The notes beneath the pieces are model-generated. The model was given only the letters and a program-made list of their open reading frames with translations. It ran no database searches and was not told the DNA's origin. From Synechocystis salina LEGE 00031 (GTDB taxonomy: Bacteria > Cyanobacteriota > Cyanobacteriia > Cyanobacteriales > Microcystaceae), in contig NZ_JADEVV010000041.1 in assembly GCF_015207985.1 (NCBI RefSeq), positions 1 to 38,957 on the forward strand: 38,957 nucleotides of DNA, read 5' to 3'. The translations under genes and the position numbers were made by a program. The stretch's first letter is position 1. Every line of letters begins with the position of its first letter. Shown one piece after another: positions 16,135 to 24,915 of this stretch.

Positions 16135-16679
16135 GGAATTAACTAAACATAGCTAGAAACTATGCCAATCATTAAACTGCTACAGGTTCGGCTATCCAGC
16201 CCTTGGGCGATCGGCTAGTATCTATTTGTGTGTGAGGAGTAAGATTAATAAGGAAGCAACCGGAGGGTCGAAACATGGCAAGACTCCTTGCGGACTTCCT
16301 TATTTTTTTGCCTATTTTCCCAATTAAGCTCGCCGACCTAGTCAAGACTCAGGGTTAGGGTTATCCCAAGGGAACCTGGAAGTGCAGAACACAGCCCGTT
16401 TCAACGGGACAGAGGCAGTTCAATCCGACACAATCGCCGACTGTTCAAATCTTTTTCTCGGTAAAACAGAGGCAATTCCCAGAGCAGTAAGCAATGAACT
16501 GAGCCCTGTCTGCCCGTTAACAAAAGTTTATGGTATATTCAAATACAGCGGTGAAGGATTGATATTTCCCCATGGAACTGTCTGCCGCCCCAAGGTTTAT
16601 TTGCCTAGCCCCCATCCGATCGCCTGACTAAATTTTTGGCTTGATCGAACCCCCTCTGCATCCTCAAACTTACTGCTTT
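16135..16679. other. Intergenic region holding a Yfr2-like RNA; no supported protein
   Basis: A 545-bp gap. The 5' third carries the Yfr2-like RNA annotated separately. An 81-codon frame at 16382-16627 shows no domain or credible start and I do not call it. A TATGGTATATTC stretch near 16529-16541 could be the -10 region for the small membrane protein that follows. Confidence 0.5.
16228..16308 (+). ncRNA. Yfr2-like small RNA with intrinsic terminator
   Basis: AAGGAAG at 16250-16256 pairs with CTTCCTT at 16295-16301, and inside that CCGGAG pairs with CTCC...CGG. The closing loop carries TCGAAACATGG. The stem runs straight into ATTTTTTT at 16302-16309, so the same hairpin serves as the terminator. 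The layout, an abundant-type short RNA whose loop shows a GAAACA core, matches the cyanobacterial Yfr2 family, whose loop motif I recall as GGAAACA. A TAGTAT box at 16216-16221 would place the start near 16228-16230. The exact 5' end is uncertain and the family call is from memory. Confidence 0.65.
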
Positions 16680-16904
16680 ATGTTGGTACTTTCCATCCTG
16701 TCTTTGGCTTTAGCCTCTTTTTCTGCCATCCTTTGCTTCACTGTGCAGGAAGACGTAATCAGGGCCTCGTTAGGATGTGTGGCAGTGTTATCCATTTTAG
16801 TTACCCTGTTTTTTGCTCCCTGGGCCTTAAAACTGACCTTGGCCGCAGTTCCCTTCGGTGTGGAGCGATTTTATCGTTTAAGTCAAAACACTCCCATGGA
16901 ATAG
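16680..16904 (+). CDS. Small membrane protein, two predicted TM helices
   Basis: A 74-residue protein from the ATG at 16680; a TTG at 16641 is possible but its extension is not hydrophobic. Residues 1-21 (MLVLSILSLALASFSAILCF) and 30-52 (SLGCVAVLSILVTLFFAPWAL) are membrane helices, with a short charged loop between and a basic C-terminus (ERFYRLSQ). I do not recognise the family with certainty; similar short two-helix proteins are common in cyanobacteria. Function unknown. Confidence 0.65.
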   Translation: MLVLSILSLALASFSAILCFTVQEDVIRASLGCVAVLSILVTLFFAPWALKLTLAAVPFGVERFYRLSQNTPME

Positions 16905-16988
16905 GTTCATCGACGATATATTGCCCAGATTTTTCAAGTTTCCGAACGCTCAGTTAAAGGGCGTATTTTTACTAACACCTCCAACCTA

Positions 16989-17312
16989 TTAACTCCCTCC
17001 ATCATTGCCAGAGGGTTGTTTTTGCACAATTAACTGAATCATCAACAAAATTAGGCCGATCGCCACAAAGGCAAAAATAAAGGTGCCCATGGAGGCTAGT
17101 CCCAACACCAAAGTTCTCACCGCTGAAGCAATGCGGTGGACAATGGCCTTATCGGATAACATCGGCTTACTGGCAAAACTAACGGCGATCGCCGAAGTCA
17201 GCAAATACAACCCCCAGGCCAGGGAAGCGGAAATGCCGGAACCGACCAAACAACGCAGGGGAGTGGGGGGCACTGGCTCCGTTTTAGTTGGTTGGGGGGA
17301 AGGTTCAGTCAT
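16989..17312 (-). CDS. DUF3082-like small membrane protein
   Basis: A 107-residue protein from the ATG at 17312; two codons upstream is a TTG. A Pro-rich cytosolic N-terminus (about 1-20) precedes a hydrophobic helix (CLVGSGISASLAWGLYLLTSAIAVSF), a short hydrophilic segment (KPMLSDKAIVHRI), and a second long hydrophobic stretch (LVLGLASMGTFIFAFVAIGLILLMIQLIV). This arrangement and the length match the cyanobacterial/plastid DUF3082 family as I remember it. No biochemical role is known to me. It points toward the preceding small membrane protein; the two converge with an 84-bp gap. Confidence 0.65.
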   Translation of the reverse strand: MTEPSPQPTKTEPVPPTPLRCLVGSGISASLAWGLYLLTSAIAVSFASKPMLSDKAIVHRIASAVRTLVLGLASMGTFIFAFVAIGLILLMIQLIVQKQPSGNDGGS

Positions 17313-17531
17313 GGGCAAACCCTCAAAAGTGTCATTGCAGAAAACATAGGGAAAAAATTATCCATCACCAAAAACCATCCATAACTGTACTAAGTAAAAT
17401 ACTGCGCCCACTTCTCCAGAACTCCCAGCGCTAAAGCCCTGTATTATCCCTAAGCGGTAGAATAATACCACGATCTATCTAGCGGTTCCAAGCCTGGAAT
17501 TGTTTGATTTCCCTGGACTTTGCCAAACCCC

Positions 17532-19010
17532 ATGACTGTATCTTCCCCAGTAAATTCCGCCGTTGACCTCATCCCCCAGCTTGAAAAAATATTGGGGCAA
17601 GATGGGGTAATTAAACGCAAAGATGAGCTCTTCACCTATGAGTGCGACGGTTTAACGGGTTATCGGCAACGACCGGCCCTGGTGGTATTGCCCCGAACAA
17701 CGGAACAGGTGGCCGCAGTAGTTAAACTCTGCCACGATCGCCAAATTCCGTGGATTGCTAGGGGAGCTGGCACCGGGTTATCAGGGGGAGCCTTACCGGG
17801 GGCAGATAGCCTGCTAATTGTCACCACTCGCATGCAAAAAATTTTGGCAGTGGATTACGACAATCAAACCATTGTTGTCCAGCCAGGGGTAGTGAATAAC
17901 TGGGTTACCCAAACCGTTAGTGGCGCAGGCTTTTACTATGCTCCCGATCCTTCCAGTCAGATTGTCTGCTCCATCGGCGGTAACATTGCCGAGAACTCCG
18001 GCGGCGTCCATTGTTTGAAATATGGCACCACCACCAACCATGTGCTGGGGCTAAAGCTGGTCATTCCTGACGGTTCCATTGTGGAAGTGGGGGGACCAAT
18101 TACGGAAATGCCTGGCTATGACCTAACTGGCCTATTTGTCGGGTCGGAGGGAACCCTAGGCATTGCCACGGAAATTACCCTAAAAATTCTCAAAACCCCA
18201 GAATCCATCTGTGTTATATTAGCGGATTTTCTTTCCCTCGAAGCCACGGCCCAATCCGTAGCCGATATCATTGCGGCGGGCATCGTCCCGGCGGGCATGG
18301 AAATTATGGACAATTTCAGTATCAATGCAGTGGAAGATGTGGTGGCCACCAATTGTTACCCCAGGGATGCGGCGGCCATTCTTCTAGTAGAACTAGACGG
18401 TCTTCTCATTGAAGTGGAATTAAACCAAGCCAAAGTAGAGGAAATTTGCCGTCATAATGGAGCCCGCAACACGGCGATCGCCTATGACCAAGAAACCCGC
18501 TTAAAAATGTGGAAAGGCAGGAAAGCGGCCTTTGCAGCGGCGGGTAAACTAAGCCCCAGTTACTTTGTCCAAGATGGGGTAGTGCCCCGCACTCAATTAG
18601 TACAAATTTTAAGTGACATTAACGCTTTGAGCGAAAAATACGGCTTTGCCATTGCTAATGTTTTCCATGCTGGAGACGGCAATTTACATCCCCTAATTTT
18701 GTACGACCAAAAAGTACCGGGAGCTTGGGAAAAAGTAGAAGAATTGGGGGGAGAAATCCTTAAGCGCTGTGTGGAATTGGGGGGAAGTTTATCCGGGGAA
18801 CATGGCATTGGCATGGATAAAAATTGCTTTATGCCCAATATGTTCAACGAAGTAGACTTGGAAACTATGCAATGGGTACGGCAATGCTTTAATCCCAATA
18901 ATTTGGCTAATCCCGGCAAGCTTTTTCCCACTCCCCGCCGTTGTGGAGAGGTGGCCAATGCCCAACGACTTAATTTAGGCCAGGACGAAAAACTAAGGGA
19001 AATTTATTAA
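17532..19010 (+). CDS. glcD: Glycolate dehydrogenase FAD-binding subunit GlcD
   Basis: A 492-residue FAD-linked oxidase, started at the ATG at 17532 rather than the TTG at 17520. The FAD_binding_4 domain shows PWIARGAGTGLSGGALPG near residue 75, GGNIAENSGG near 150 and VGSEGTLGIATEITL near 200. The C-terminal domain has FHAGDGNLHPLILYD and SGEHGIGMDK, typical of GlcD and D-lactate dehydrogenases. In cyanobacteria it oxidises glycolate from photorespiration. I recall it as the orthologue of Synechocystis sll0404. No glcE or glcF partner lies here, so the enzyme is a single subunit or its partners are elsewhere; D-lactate activity is possible. Confidence 0.9.
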   Translation: MTVSSPVNSAVDLIPQLEKILGQDGVIKRKDELFTYECDGLTGYRQRPALVVLPRTTEQVAAVVKLCHDRQIPWIARGAGTGLSGGALPGADSLLIVTTRMQKILAVDYDNQTIVVQPGVVNNWVTQTVSGAGFYYAPDPSSQIVCSIGGNIAENSGGVHCLKYGTTTNHVLGLKLVIPDGSIVEVGGPITEMPGYDLTGLFVGSEGTLGIATEITLKILKTPESICVILADFLSLEATAQSVADIIAAGIVPAGMEIMDNFSINAVEDVVATNCYPRDAAAILLVELDGLLIEVELNQAKVEEICRHNGARNTAIAYDQETRLKMWKGRKAAFAAAGKLSPSYFVQDGVVPRTQLVQILSDINALSEKYGFAIANVFHAGDGNLHPLILYDQKVPGAWEKVEELGGEILKRCVELGGSLSGEHGIGMDKNCFMPNMFNEVDLETMQWVRQCFNPNNLANPGKLFPTPRRCGEVANAQRLNLGQDEKLREIY

Positions 19011-19169
19011 CTCTAAAGCAGAAAAATGAGGATAATTTGCCATGTCATGTCTTAAAACAATCTAAGAAAGTCGTTAAGGAATGGCTAAATAACAAGCTTA
19101 ATTTACCCTTAGGATAAATAGAATCTGGACAAATTCAGATAATCTCTCCACATTGTTAAATTAGTATCG

Positions 19170-19463
19170 ATGCAACAAGAACCAACGGATCGAAATCTCA
19201 GGGCGATAGGATGGATTGGGGCTTTCCTGCTGGCAGTTTGCGGTATCCCCCAGGCTTACGAATGCTGGCTTAATGGTAATGCTAACGGTCTTTCTCCCTT
19301 ATTTTTGGGCTCGTGGTTTGTGGGGGAAGTACTCACGCTGGTGTTTATTCTTTACGAACAGAGGAGGACTGATGCTAATATGTGGCCTCTTTTGTTTAAC
19401 TATGCAACCAATATCTTAACTATCTTTGTTATGATTTATTACAAGATATTTCCCGTTATTTGA
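19170..19463 (+). CDS. PQ-loop family small membrane protein (SemiSWEET-like)
   Basis: A 97-residue protein with three predicted membrane helices: about 11-27 (AIGWIGAFLLAVCGIP), 43-62 (LFLGSWFVGEVLTLVFIL) and 72-94 (LLFNYATNILTIFVMIYY). The first ends in GIPQAYECW, the proline-glutamine loop of the PQ-loop/MtN3 superfamily, and the central NGLSPLFLGSWFVGE fits. One triple-helix unit is the size of bacterial SemiSWEET transporters, which act as dimers on sugars, but other PQ-loop proteins move amino acids, so the substrate stays open. Confidence 0.82.
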   Translation: MQQEPTDRNLRAIGWIGAFLLAVCGIPQAYECWLNGNANGLSPLFLGSWFVGEVLTLVFILYEQRRTDANMWPLLFNYATNILTIFVMIYYKIFPVI

Positions 19464-19601
19464 CGTTAGGAAATTTCCGCCAAAAAATCAACTTATAACT
19501 TTGATAAACATCTAGGATCAAAAAATAATTTAAAATGTGTAAACGGTAAATAAAGCGGTTGGGACATCTGAGGGACGCAGTAAATTCCCTACAGAATAAG
19601 C

Positions 19602-19735
19602 GTTACAGCTGTCATGTGTGTATCAAATTGATTCGGAGTTTGCTGTAACAAGAAAATGTACTCATTCTCCCAAAATCAGCTTGCATTTGGTATTTTGTAC
19701 CCATAGTTGATCCTCCATTTCAGGTTGGGGAGAAT
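19602..19735. other. Two long-range inverted repeats next to the ccmO stop
   Basis: GTTACAGC at 19602-19609 is matched by GCTGTAAC at 19642-19649 (perfect 8-bp arms, 32-nt loop). ATTCTCCC at 19664-19671 is matched by GGGAGAAT at 19728-19735 (8-bp arms, 56-nt loop). The second pair sits just beyond the ccmO stop at 19742 and may form the 3' end of its transcript. No T-run after it is strong enough to call a terminator. Confidence 0.45.
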
Positions 19736-19741
19736 GCCCGA

Positions 19742-20617
19742 CTAATCAATTTCTGGATCTAGCACTTCCACTATGGGTTTTTCCGCCTCTTTTTCTAGAA
19801 TTAAAGGGGCTTCTATTTTTTCTTGTATAGGTAATGGTTCCGCTTGGCGTTGGGGCACTACGGCCTTTTCTAATTCCGGTAGGGCCACCAATTGCCGTTG
19901 TTTTTCCCGGACTTGATTGGGCAACAACATCGGTAGCGGTTCGTTTTCGTCCAACCAATAGGTGGCTACTGGCAAGGTGTGTTCTAAATCTTCTAATAAT
20001 CGAGGGATAATCATCACTGCATGGAGTTCGCCAATACGTTCCGCTTCTTGCATGCCCACCTCGATCGCCATGGCCACATTGGCCACCGTTCCCCGCACAA
20101 TGGCGGTACAAAGGCCATCCCCAATAATTTCGTAGGAAGCTAGTTGCACATCGGCGGACTTGAGCATGGCATCGGCGGCCCCTACCATGGCCGGGAAACC
20201 TCTAGTTTCCAATAAACCAATGGAGCGATTGCTCAAACGGCTGTAACCCCGTTGCTGTTGGGCAAGTTCCACCAGATGACTGCCAATGGGGAACACCGCC
20301 TGTAGGTTAGGCATCGGTCGGGGAATGACCAATTTTGATACCAACTGGCCAAACTGTTCTGCTGTTCTAGCCCCTTCTTCCACTGCTAGGCGCACATCGG
20401 CCACCTTGCCCCGCACCACTGCAGTACAGTAGCCACTGCCAATTTTTTCGTAGCCCACCAGGGTCACTTGGGAGGATTTCAGCATCATGTCCGCCGTCCC
20501 CACGATCGCCGGAAAACTTCTAGTTGAAACTAACCCTAGGGCACTATCACTGGGCTGGTGCTGATTTATTTGCTGATAACTGTTGCGGGGAGAACGGGCA
20601 ATGGGGACGCTGGTCAT
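19742..20617 (-). CDS. ccmO: Carboxysome shell protein CcmO (tandem BMC domains)
   Basis: A 291-residue protein from the ATG at 20617; a GTG at 20635 would add six residues. It has two consecutive bacterial microcompartment (BMC) domains, about 26-110 and 130-215, each opening with ALGLVSTRSFPAIVGTAD or SIGLLETRGFPAMVGAAD. Each contains the G-x-G-x-CTA-(V/I)VRG pore-side strand (GSGYCTAVVRG, GDGLCTAIVRG). The tail from about 240 is Glu/Pro-rich. CcmO is a pseudohexameric facet or edge component needed for beta-carboxysome assembly. As in other cyanobacteria, it lies apart from the ccmKLMN cluster. It follows accB and efp on the same strand; I recall slr0436 as its orthologue. Confidence 0.94.
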   Translation of the reverse strand: MTSVPIARSPRNSYQQINQHQPSDSALGLVSTRSFPAIVGTADMMLKSSQVTLVGYEKIGSGYCTAVVRGKVADVRLAVEEGARTAEQFGQLVSKLVIPRPMPNLQAVFPIGSHLVELAQQQRGYSRLSNRSIGLLETRGFPAMVGAADAMLKSADVQLASYEIIGDGLCTAIVRGTVANVAMAIEVGMQEAERIGELHAVMIIPRLLEDLEHTLPVATYWLDENEPLPMLLPNQVREKQRQLVALPELEKAVVPQRQAEPLPIQEKIEAPLILEKEAEKPIVEVLDPEID

Positions 20618-20679
20618 TGTTAGGAAAGTCGGCACAACCGGAGAGGATCAGGGCCGCTGTGGCGATCGCCTTCTATGAT

Positions 20680-20692
20680 AACTCACTGAGTT
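20680..20692. promoter_or_regulatory. 13-bp palindrome upstream of ccmO
   Basis: AACTCA-C-TGAGTT is a perfect palindrome centred about 70 bp upstream of the ccmO start and 48 bp after the accB stop. It may be an operator or part of a processing hairpin. I know no regulator with this site in cyanobacteria. Confidence 0.3.
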
Positions 20693-20740
20693 GGAAGCAC
20701 CCAAATGACCCCAAAGCACCGAACAAACTAGCCAACCACG

Positions 20741-21205
20741 TTAGGGTTTAATCCACATCAGAGTTTGACCGTATTCCACCGGCTCCCCATTTTCCACCAC
20801 AATTTCCATTACCTGCCCCGCCACTTCCGCTTCAATTTCATTCATTAACTTCATTGCTTCAATAATGCAGACCCCCTGGCCTTTGCTGACTGCATCTCCC
20901 ACTTCCACGAAGGGCGGCTCATCGGGGGCTGGGGCCCGGTAAAAAGTGCCCACCATGGGGGAAACGATCGCCGTCCACTTTTGATCCGCCGGGGATGGGG
21001 CTGCAACTTCGGGGGCGGGAGCCGGAGCAGAAACCACAGGGGAAGATGAGGGGGTGATGGCCTGGGGGGCAACGGAAACGCCACCGACCACGGCATCCTT
21101 CCGCACCGACACCTCAAAATCGCCGCTTTTGAGACTGAACTCGGTGATATTACTTTGGGAAATTACCCCCAACAATTCCCGTAGTTCTGTAAAGTTAATA
21201 GCCAC
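20741..21205 (-). CDS. accB: Biotin carboxyl carrier protein of acetyl-CoA carboxylase
   Basis: A 154-residue carrier with the family's layout: an N-terminal dimer segment ([30 protein letters not shown]), a Pro/Ala/Ser-rich swinging linker at about 48-75, and the C-terminal biotinyl domain ([21 protein letters not shown]). The biotinylated lysine is Lys119 in EAMKLMNEI. It carries carboxyl groups between biotin carboxylase and the transferase in fatty acid synthesis. The start is GTG at 21205, preceded by a G-rich stretch. It lies directly downstream of efp, a neighbourhood widely conserved in cyanobacteria and other bacteria. Confidence 0.96.
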   Translation of the reverse strand: MAINFTELRELLGVISQSNITEFSLKSGDFEVSVRKDAVVGGVSVAPQAITPSSSPVVSAPAPAPEVAAPSPADQKWTAIVSPMVGTFYRAPAPDEPPFVEVGDAVSKGQGVCIIEAMKLMNEIEAEVAGQVMEIVVENGEPVEYGQTLMWIKP

Positions 21206-21312
21206 GAATCACCCACCCCCCAATACAACAAAATACGATTAGTAAAGCTTGAGCTGACCAATGGGCCTACGGGTTAAAATCCATCTACCCAATTGATCAA
21301 GTTAACCACAGC

Positions 21313-21876
21313 TTAGGCATTGTCCCGTCCCAGATAGGAACCATCCCTGGTATCGACCTTAATCTTTTCTCCCTGGGCAATGAATAGGGGCACCATCACC
21401 TGGGCACCAGTTTCCAAAATTGCCGGCTTGGTGCCGCCAGTGGCCGTATCCCCCTTCACACCGGGGTCAGTTTCAACAATTTCCAGCACCACACTGGTGG
21501 GCAATTCAACGTCAAGGATAGTGCCATCCCAGGTGACCACACTAACTTCCATCTCTTCTTTGATGAATTTGGCCTTATCTCCCAGGGTATCCGGGGCAAT
21601 GCTCACCTCTTCAAAGGTTTCCATGTCCATAAAGACATATTGGTCACCATCTTTATAGGTATGTTGCATGACTGATTTTTCGATGTTGGCCTGGGGCACC
21701 GTTTCCCCCGCCCGGAAAGTTTTTTCCACTACATTGCCAGTTTGAACACTTTTGAGCTTGGTACGCACAAAGGCGGAACCCTTGCCTGGTTTAACGTGGA
21801 GGAATTCCACCACCTTCCAGACTGCGCCGTCCATCACAATACTTGTACCTGTGCGAAAATCGTTACTGGATATCAT
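21313..21876 (-). CDS. efp: Translation elongation factor P
   Basis: 187 residues from the ATG at 21876; the upstream TTG at 21885 is unlikely. [20 protein letters not shown] is the diagnostic N-terminus, with [15 protein letters not shown] holding the loop that reaches the peptidyl-transferase centre; the tip residue is Lys32. The C-terminal OB domain ends with [15 protein letters not shown], as is typical. EF-P relieves ribosome stalling at polyproline runs. It heads the efp-accB-ccmO group on the minus strand. The lysine tip suggests a lysine-type factor, but no EpmA/EpmB genes are seen here. Confidence 0.96.
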   Translation of the reverse strand: MISSNDFRTGTSIVMDGAVWKVVEFLHVKPGKGSAFVRTKLKSVQTGNVVEKTFRAGETVPQANIEKSVMQHTYKDGDQYVFMDMETFEEVSIAPDTLGDKAKFIKEEMEVSVVTWDGTILDVELPTSVVLEIVETDPGVKGDTATGGTKPAILETGAQVMVPLFIAQGEKIKVDTRDGSYLGRDNA

Positions 21877-21988
21877 GGAAGCCAAGAAAGACTCAAAAGT
21901 TCACCCAACATTCTACTAGGGGATGGGGGCGTTGAAGTGGGAAAATTTTGCTGTTGCCCCCTATGCTGGAGAACAAACCACAATCATT

Positions 21989-23131
21989 ATGATGCAAATT
22001 ATTAAAATTCCCCTGGGGATAATTACCCGACAGGGCCTGCGGTTGGGCTTGATGTCCCTGGTACTTACAATACTATCTCTGACTTGGGCGATGCCGGGGT
22101 TGAGCTTACCTTTGGGCCAGCCGATGCTGTTGGGTGCTTTGGCCCAGGGCAATGCCATTACGGATCCCAATGCCATTTTGCGCTACGCTCTGCCCATCGA
22201 TAATCCAGAGGTGCGGCGCTTGCAGGATAGCTTGGAAGATATTTCTAACCATATCCGGGCGAAGCGTTGGCCGGCAATTAAAAAAGATGTGCGGGCTGCT
22301 AATCTGACCATCACCCTGAAGGAAGATAAAATTCTCGCTGGGGTACCGGCCGATCGCCAAGCGGAGGCGGAAACTTTATTGGGCAATGTCAAAACTGATT
22401 TAACTGATTTGGCCGCAGCGGTGGATGCAAAAGATAAGGAACAGGTGATTGGCCTGCGTCAATCGGCCCTGACGGCGATCGGAGATTTGGAAGCTCTGAT
22501 GGTGACGGATTTCCCCTTTGCCATTCCCGAAGAATTTGCCAACCTGCCCCAACTGAACGGCCGGGCCACGGTGGAAATGACCACCAATAAAGGACCCCTA
22601 ACCATTGTGGTGGATGGCTATAGCGCCCCCATTAACGCCGGTAACTTTGTGGATTTGGTGCAACGCAAATTCTATGACGGTTTACCTTTCATCCGTTCAG
22701 AAGATTTCTTTGTGACCCAAGCGGGGGATCCCCCAGGGCCAGAAGCGGGCTTTATTGACCCCCAAACCAAACAATATCGCGCCATTCCCCTGGAAATTTT
22801 GGTTAAAGGGGAAGAAGGGCCCATCTATGGCATGACCTTGGAAGATGCCGGTATGTACTTACCGGAACTAGCTTTGCCTTTCAATGCCTACGGGGCGATA
22901 GCCTTAGCTCGGCCGGAAACGGAACCCAATGGTGGTTCTTCCCAATTTTTCTTCTTTAAATTTGATACGGAACTAACTCCACCGGGATTTAATTTGATGG
23001 ACGGCCGTTATTCTGTCTTCGGTTACGTAGTAGATGGCAAAGAAACCTTGGAACAGTTAAGCGAAGGGGACAAAATTGTCTCGGCCAAGGTGGTTGACGG
23101 TGCCGACAATTTAGTCAACGGTAATAGTTAG
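21989..23131 (+). CDS. Lumenal cyclophilin-type peptidyl-prolyl isomerase (CYP38/TLP38-like)
   Basis: I start at the ATG at 21989 (380 residues); another ATG follows immediately and the frame is open to 21923. A hydrophobic signal or anchor region (LGLMSLVLTILSLTWAMPGLSLPLG) sits near residues 20-45. It is followed by a helical N-domain (about 60-190; NPEVRRLQDSLEDISNHIR) and a C-terminal cyclophilin beta barrel (TVEMTTNKGPLTIVVDGYSAPINAGNF onward; GSSQFFFFKF near 330). The domain order is that of plant CYP38 and cyanobacterial homologues, which act in the lumen on photosystem II assembly. The canonical catalytic Arg/Phe/His of small cyclophilins are partly replaced (PFIRSEDFFVTQAGDP), so isomerase activity may be weak. 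Confidence 0.88.
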   Translation: MMQIIKIPLGIITRQGLRLGLMSLVLTILSLTWAMPGLSLPLGQPMLLGALAQGNAITDPNAILRYALPIDNPEVRRLQDSLEDISNHIRAKRWPAIKKDVRAANLTITLKEDKILAGVPADRQAEAETLLGNVKTDLTDLAAAVDAKDKEQVIGLRQSALTAIGDLEALMVTDFPFAIPEEFANLPQLNGRATVEMTTNKGPLTIVVDGYSAPINAGNFVDLVQRKFYDGLPFIRSEDFFVTQAGDPPGPEAGFIDPQTKQYRAIPLEILVKGEEGPIYGMTLEDAGMYLPELALPFNAYGAIALARPETEPNGGSSQFFFFKFDTELTPPGFNLMDGRYSVFGYVVDGKETLEQLSEGDKIVSAKVVDGADNLVNGNS

Positions 23132-23165
23132 TCAATCGGTGAACTGTTGTTAGAAATTTTATCAA

Positions 23166-23200
23166 GGGAGGTAAAAACACCTCTCTTTTCTTTATTTTTT
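23166..23200 (+). terminator. Intrinsic terminator after the cyclophilin gene
   Basis: GGGAGGT and ACCTCTC pair around a six-base A-rich loop, followed by TTTTCTTTATTTTTT. It lies about 35 bp past the cyclophilin stop, so the transcript should end before menC. Confidence 0.8.
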
Positions 23201-23234
23201 CAGATTAATAGAGTCCTTGAACCCAGCCTGTTCC

Positions 23235-24200
23235 ATGGGGGAATCCTATCAAGTCAACTTTTATTCCTACAATTTTCCCCTGCCTAACCCAGTGGTGACA
23301 GCCCATGGCCATTGGGAACGGCGACAGGGTTTGATTGTGGAGTTAACTGACCAAAGGGGAAACAGGGGCCGAGGAGAAATTGCCCCCCTACCGTGGTTTG
23401 GTACGGAGGATTTGGCCAGCGCTACGGATTTTTGCCATGGTTTGAAAGGTCAGATTACGCCAGAGCAGATTAGGAAAATTGGCGATCGCCTACCCTGTTG
23501 CCAGTTTGCGTTTGGGGCGGCGGAGTTAGAATTAAGTTCTGAAAGTTTGGTTGAAACCAATCCACAAAATATTAATTATTGTCAGCTATTGCCAACGGGA
23601 AAAAGAGCCCTGGATTACCTCAATTCAGGGAAAAAGTTAACTGCCAATACCGTCAAGTGGAAAATTGCAGTCGATGATTTCCTGACAGAACAGGATTTGT
23701 ATTTACAACTGCTAGCAGCATTGGAGAAATTACCCAGACAAATAAATTTACGTTTGGATGCCAACGGAGGTTTGAGTGTGGACACGGCCCAAGAATGGTT
23801 AATCCTGCTCGATCGCCAAAGGGAAGATTCTGCGCCCAAAGTCCAATACCTGGAGCAACCCCTACCCCCTGGGCAAATTGCTGAAATGTTTAGACTGCAA
23901 CGGAATTTTGTCACCCCCATTGCCCTAGACGAAGCGGTGTGTAGCTTACCTCAACTGCAAAAACTCTACGACGAGGGTTGGCCGGGGCTTTACATCCTCA
24001 AAGCAGCCATTATGGGGGATCCCAGGGTGCTGAGTAATTGGCTAAAAACCCATCCCATTCCCGTCATTTTCTCCTCCGTGTTTGAAACGGCGATCGCCAG
24101 GGGTCAAGTGTTAGCCCTGGCCCAAAAGTGGAACTTACCAGACCATGCCGTTGGCTTTGCTCCCCCAAGGGAACCGATAACAGAGGCTACCCCAGACTAG
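23235..24200 (+). CDS. menC: o-Succinylbenzoate synthase
   Basis: A 321-residue enolase-superfamily enzyme from the ATG at 23235; a TTG at 23217 is also in frame. It dehydrates SHCHC to o-succinylbenzoate in phylloquinone (vitamin K1) synthesis for photosystem I. The active-site set is visible: K-W-K at 141-143 in TVKWKIA, Asp175 in LRLDANGG, Glu207 in YLEQPL, Asp232 in ALDEAV, and Lys256 in LKAAIMGD. A hotdog thioesterase gene starts within about 20 nt of its stop, suggesting a two-gene phylloquinone operon. Confidence 0.93.
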   Translation: MGESYQVNFYSYNFPLPNPVVTAHGHWERRQGLIVELTDQRGNRGRGEIAPLPWFGTEDLASATDFCHGLKGQITPEQIRKIGDRLPCCQFAFGAAELELSSESLVETNPQNINYCQLLPTGKRALDYLNSGKKLTANTVKWKIAVDDFLTEQDLYLQLLAALEKLPRQINLRLDANGGLSVDTAQEWLILLDRQREDSAPKVQYLEQPLPPGQIAEMFRLQRNFVTPIALDEAVCSLPQLQKLYDEGWPGLYILKAAIMGDPRVLSNWLKTHPIPVIFSSVFETAIARGQVLALAQKWNLPDHAVGFAPPREPITEATPD

Positions 24201-24350
24201 GTATGATGGGGATTAGCTTTGTTTAACGGCCCCTTTAGATTGACTGTGAGTGATTCCCCAAAGCCCCAATTACCCCCAAGCCCCCCAGGAGACCATTGCC
24301 TAGTTCCCCGACCGGAACTGGAGGCTGTGACCGAAAAGTGGTTTGAGATT

Positions 24351-24746
24351 ATGGTCCGGGTGCAGCCCCACCACACTGATTACGGCGGCGTTGTTTGGCA
24401 TGGCACCTACCTAACCTGGTTGGAAACCGCCCGAGTTGAATGTTTGCGGTCCATTGGAGTGGATTTTGCCGATTTGGTCAAGCTGGGCTGTGATTTACCA
24501 GTGGTGAACCTGGCCCTACGCTACCACCGGGCCATCCGCCTGGGGCAAACCGCAGTGATTAAAGTGCAAATGCAAGAAATCCAGAAAGTACGGTTGGAAT
24601 GGCAAAATCAAATTGTTTGCCTAGAAACCGGGGAACTCTGTGTGACTGGCAAAATTACCCTAGTGGCGATCGATCCGGCCAAGGGCAAAATTATGCGCCG
24701 TTTACCACCGGTGGTGCAGGAAAATTTATTAAAGCTGAGACAGTGA
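24351..24746 (+). CDS. Hotdog-fold thioesterase (4HBT type), possible DHNA-CoA thioesterase
   Basis: I start at the ATG at 24351 (131 residues), the usual length of the family. The frame is open to a TTG at 24219, only 18 nt after menC, and the 44-residue extension is Pro-rich and unlike the fold; a longer protein is possible. The active-site region HHTDYGGVVWHGTYLTWLETARVE carries the conserved Asp of 4HBT thioesterases. Phylloquinone synthesis needs hydrolysis of 1,4-dihydroxy-2-naphthoyl-CoA by such an enzyme, and its position after menC fits. In Synechocystis 6803 I recall that activity being assigned to Slr0204, so this could be that gene or a paralogue. Confidence 0.75.
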   Translation: MVRVQPHHTDYGGVVWHGTYLTWLETARVECLRSIGVDFADLVKLGCDLPVVNLALRYHRAIRLGQTAVIKVQMQEIQKVRLEWQNQIVCLETGELCVTGKITLVAIDPAKGKIMRRLPPVVQENLLKLRQ

Positions 24747-24915
24747 TCTTCGACTTTCAATGGCGGGATTTATTACTTTGGGAAGGAGGGGCAAAAATTG
24801 TGTTCGCACTGATGAGAAACCTTGATGCTTCTTCATCTTCACCCCGGTCTGGCCAAGATTATGATCCTCTGAATCCTGTTCCGTCTGGGCTGGGGATTGC
24901 CTTGCCTTGCCATTG

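Noticed and set aside
16226-16245. Yfr1 gene on the minus strand
   Set aside because: The core 11-mer is present there, but no terminator hairpin with a T run follows it on the minus strand, as Yfr1 requires.
16382-16627. 81-codon frame after the Yfr2-like RNA
   Set aside because: No recognisable domain, no ribosome site and mixed composition.
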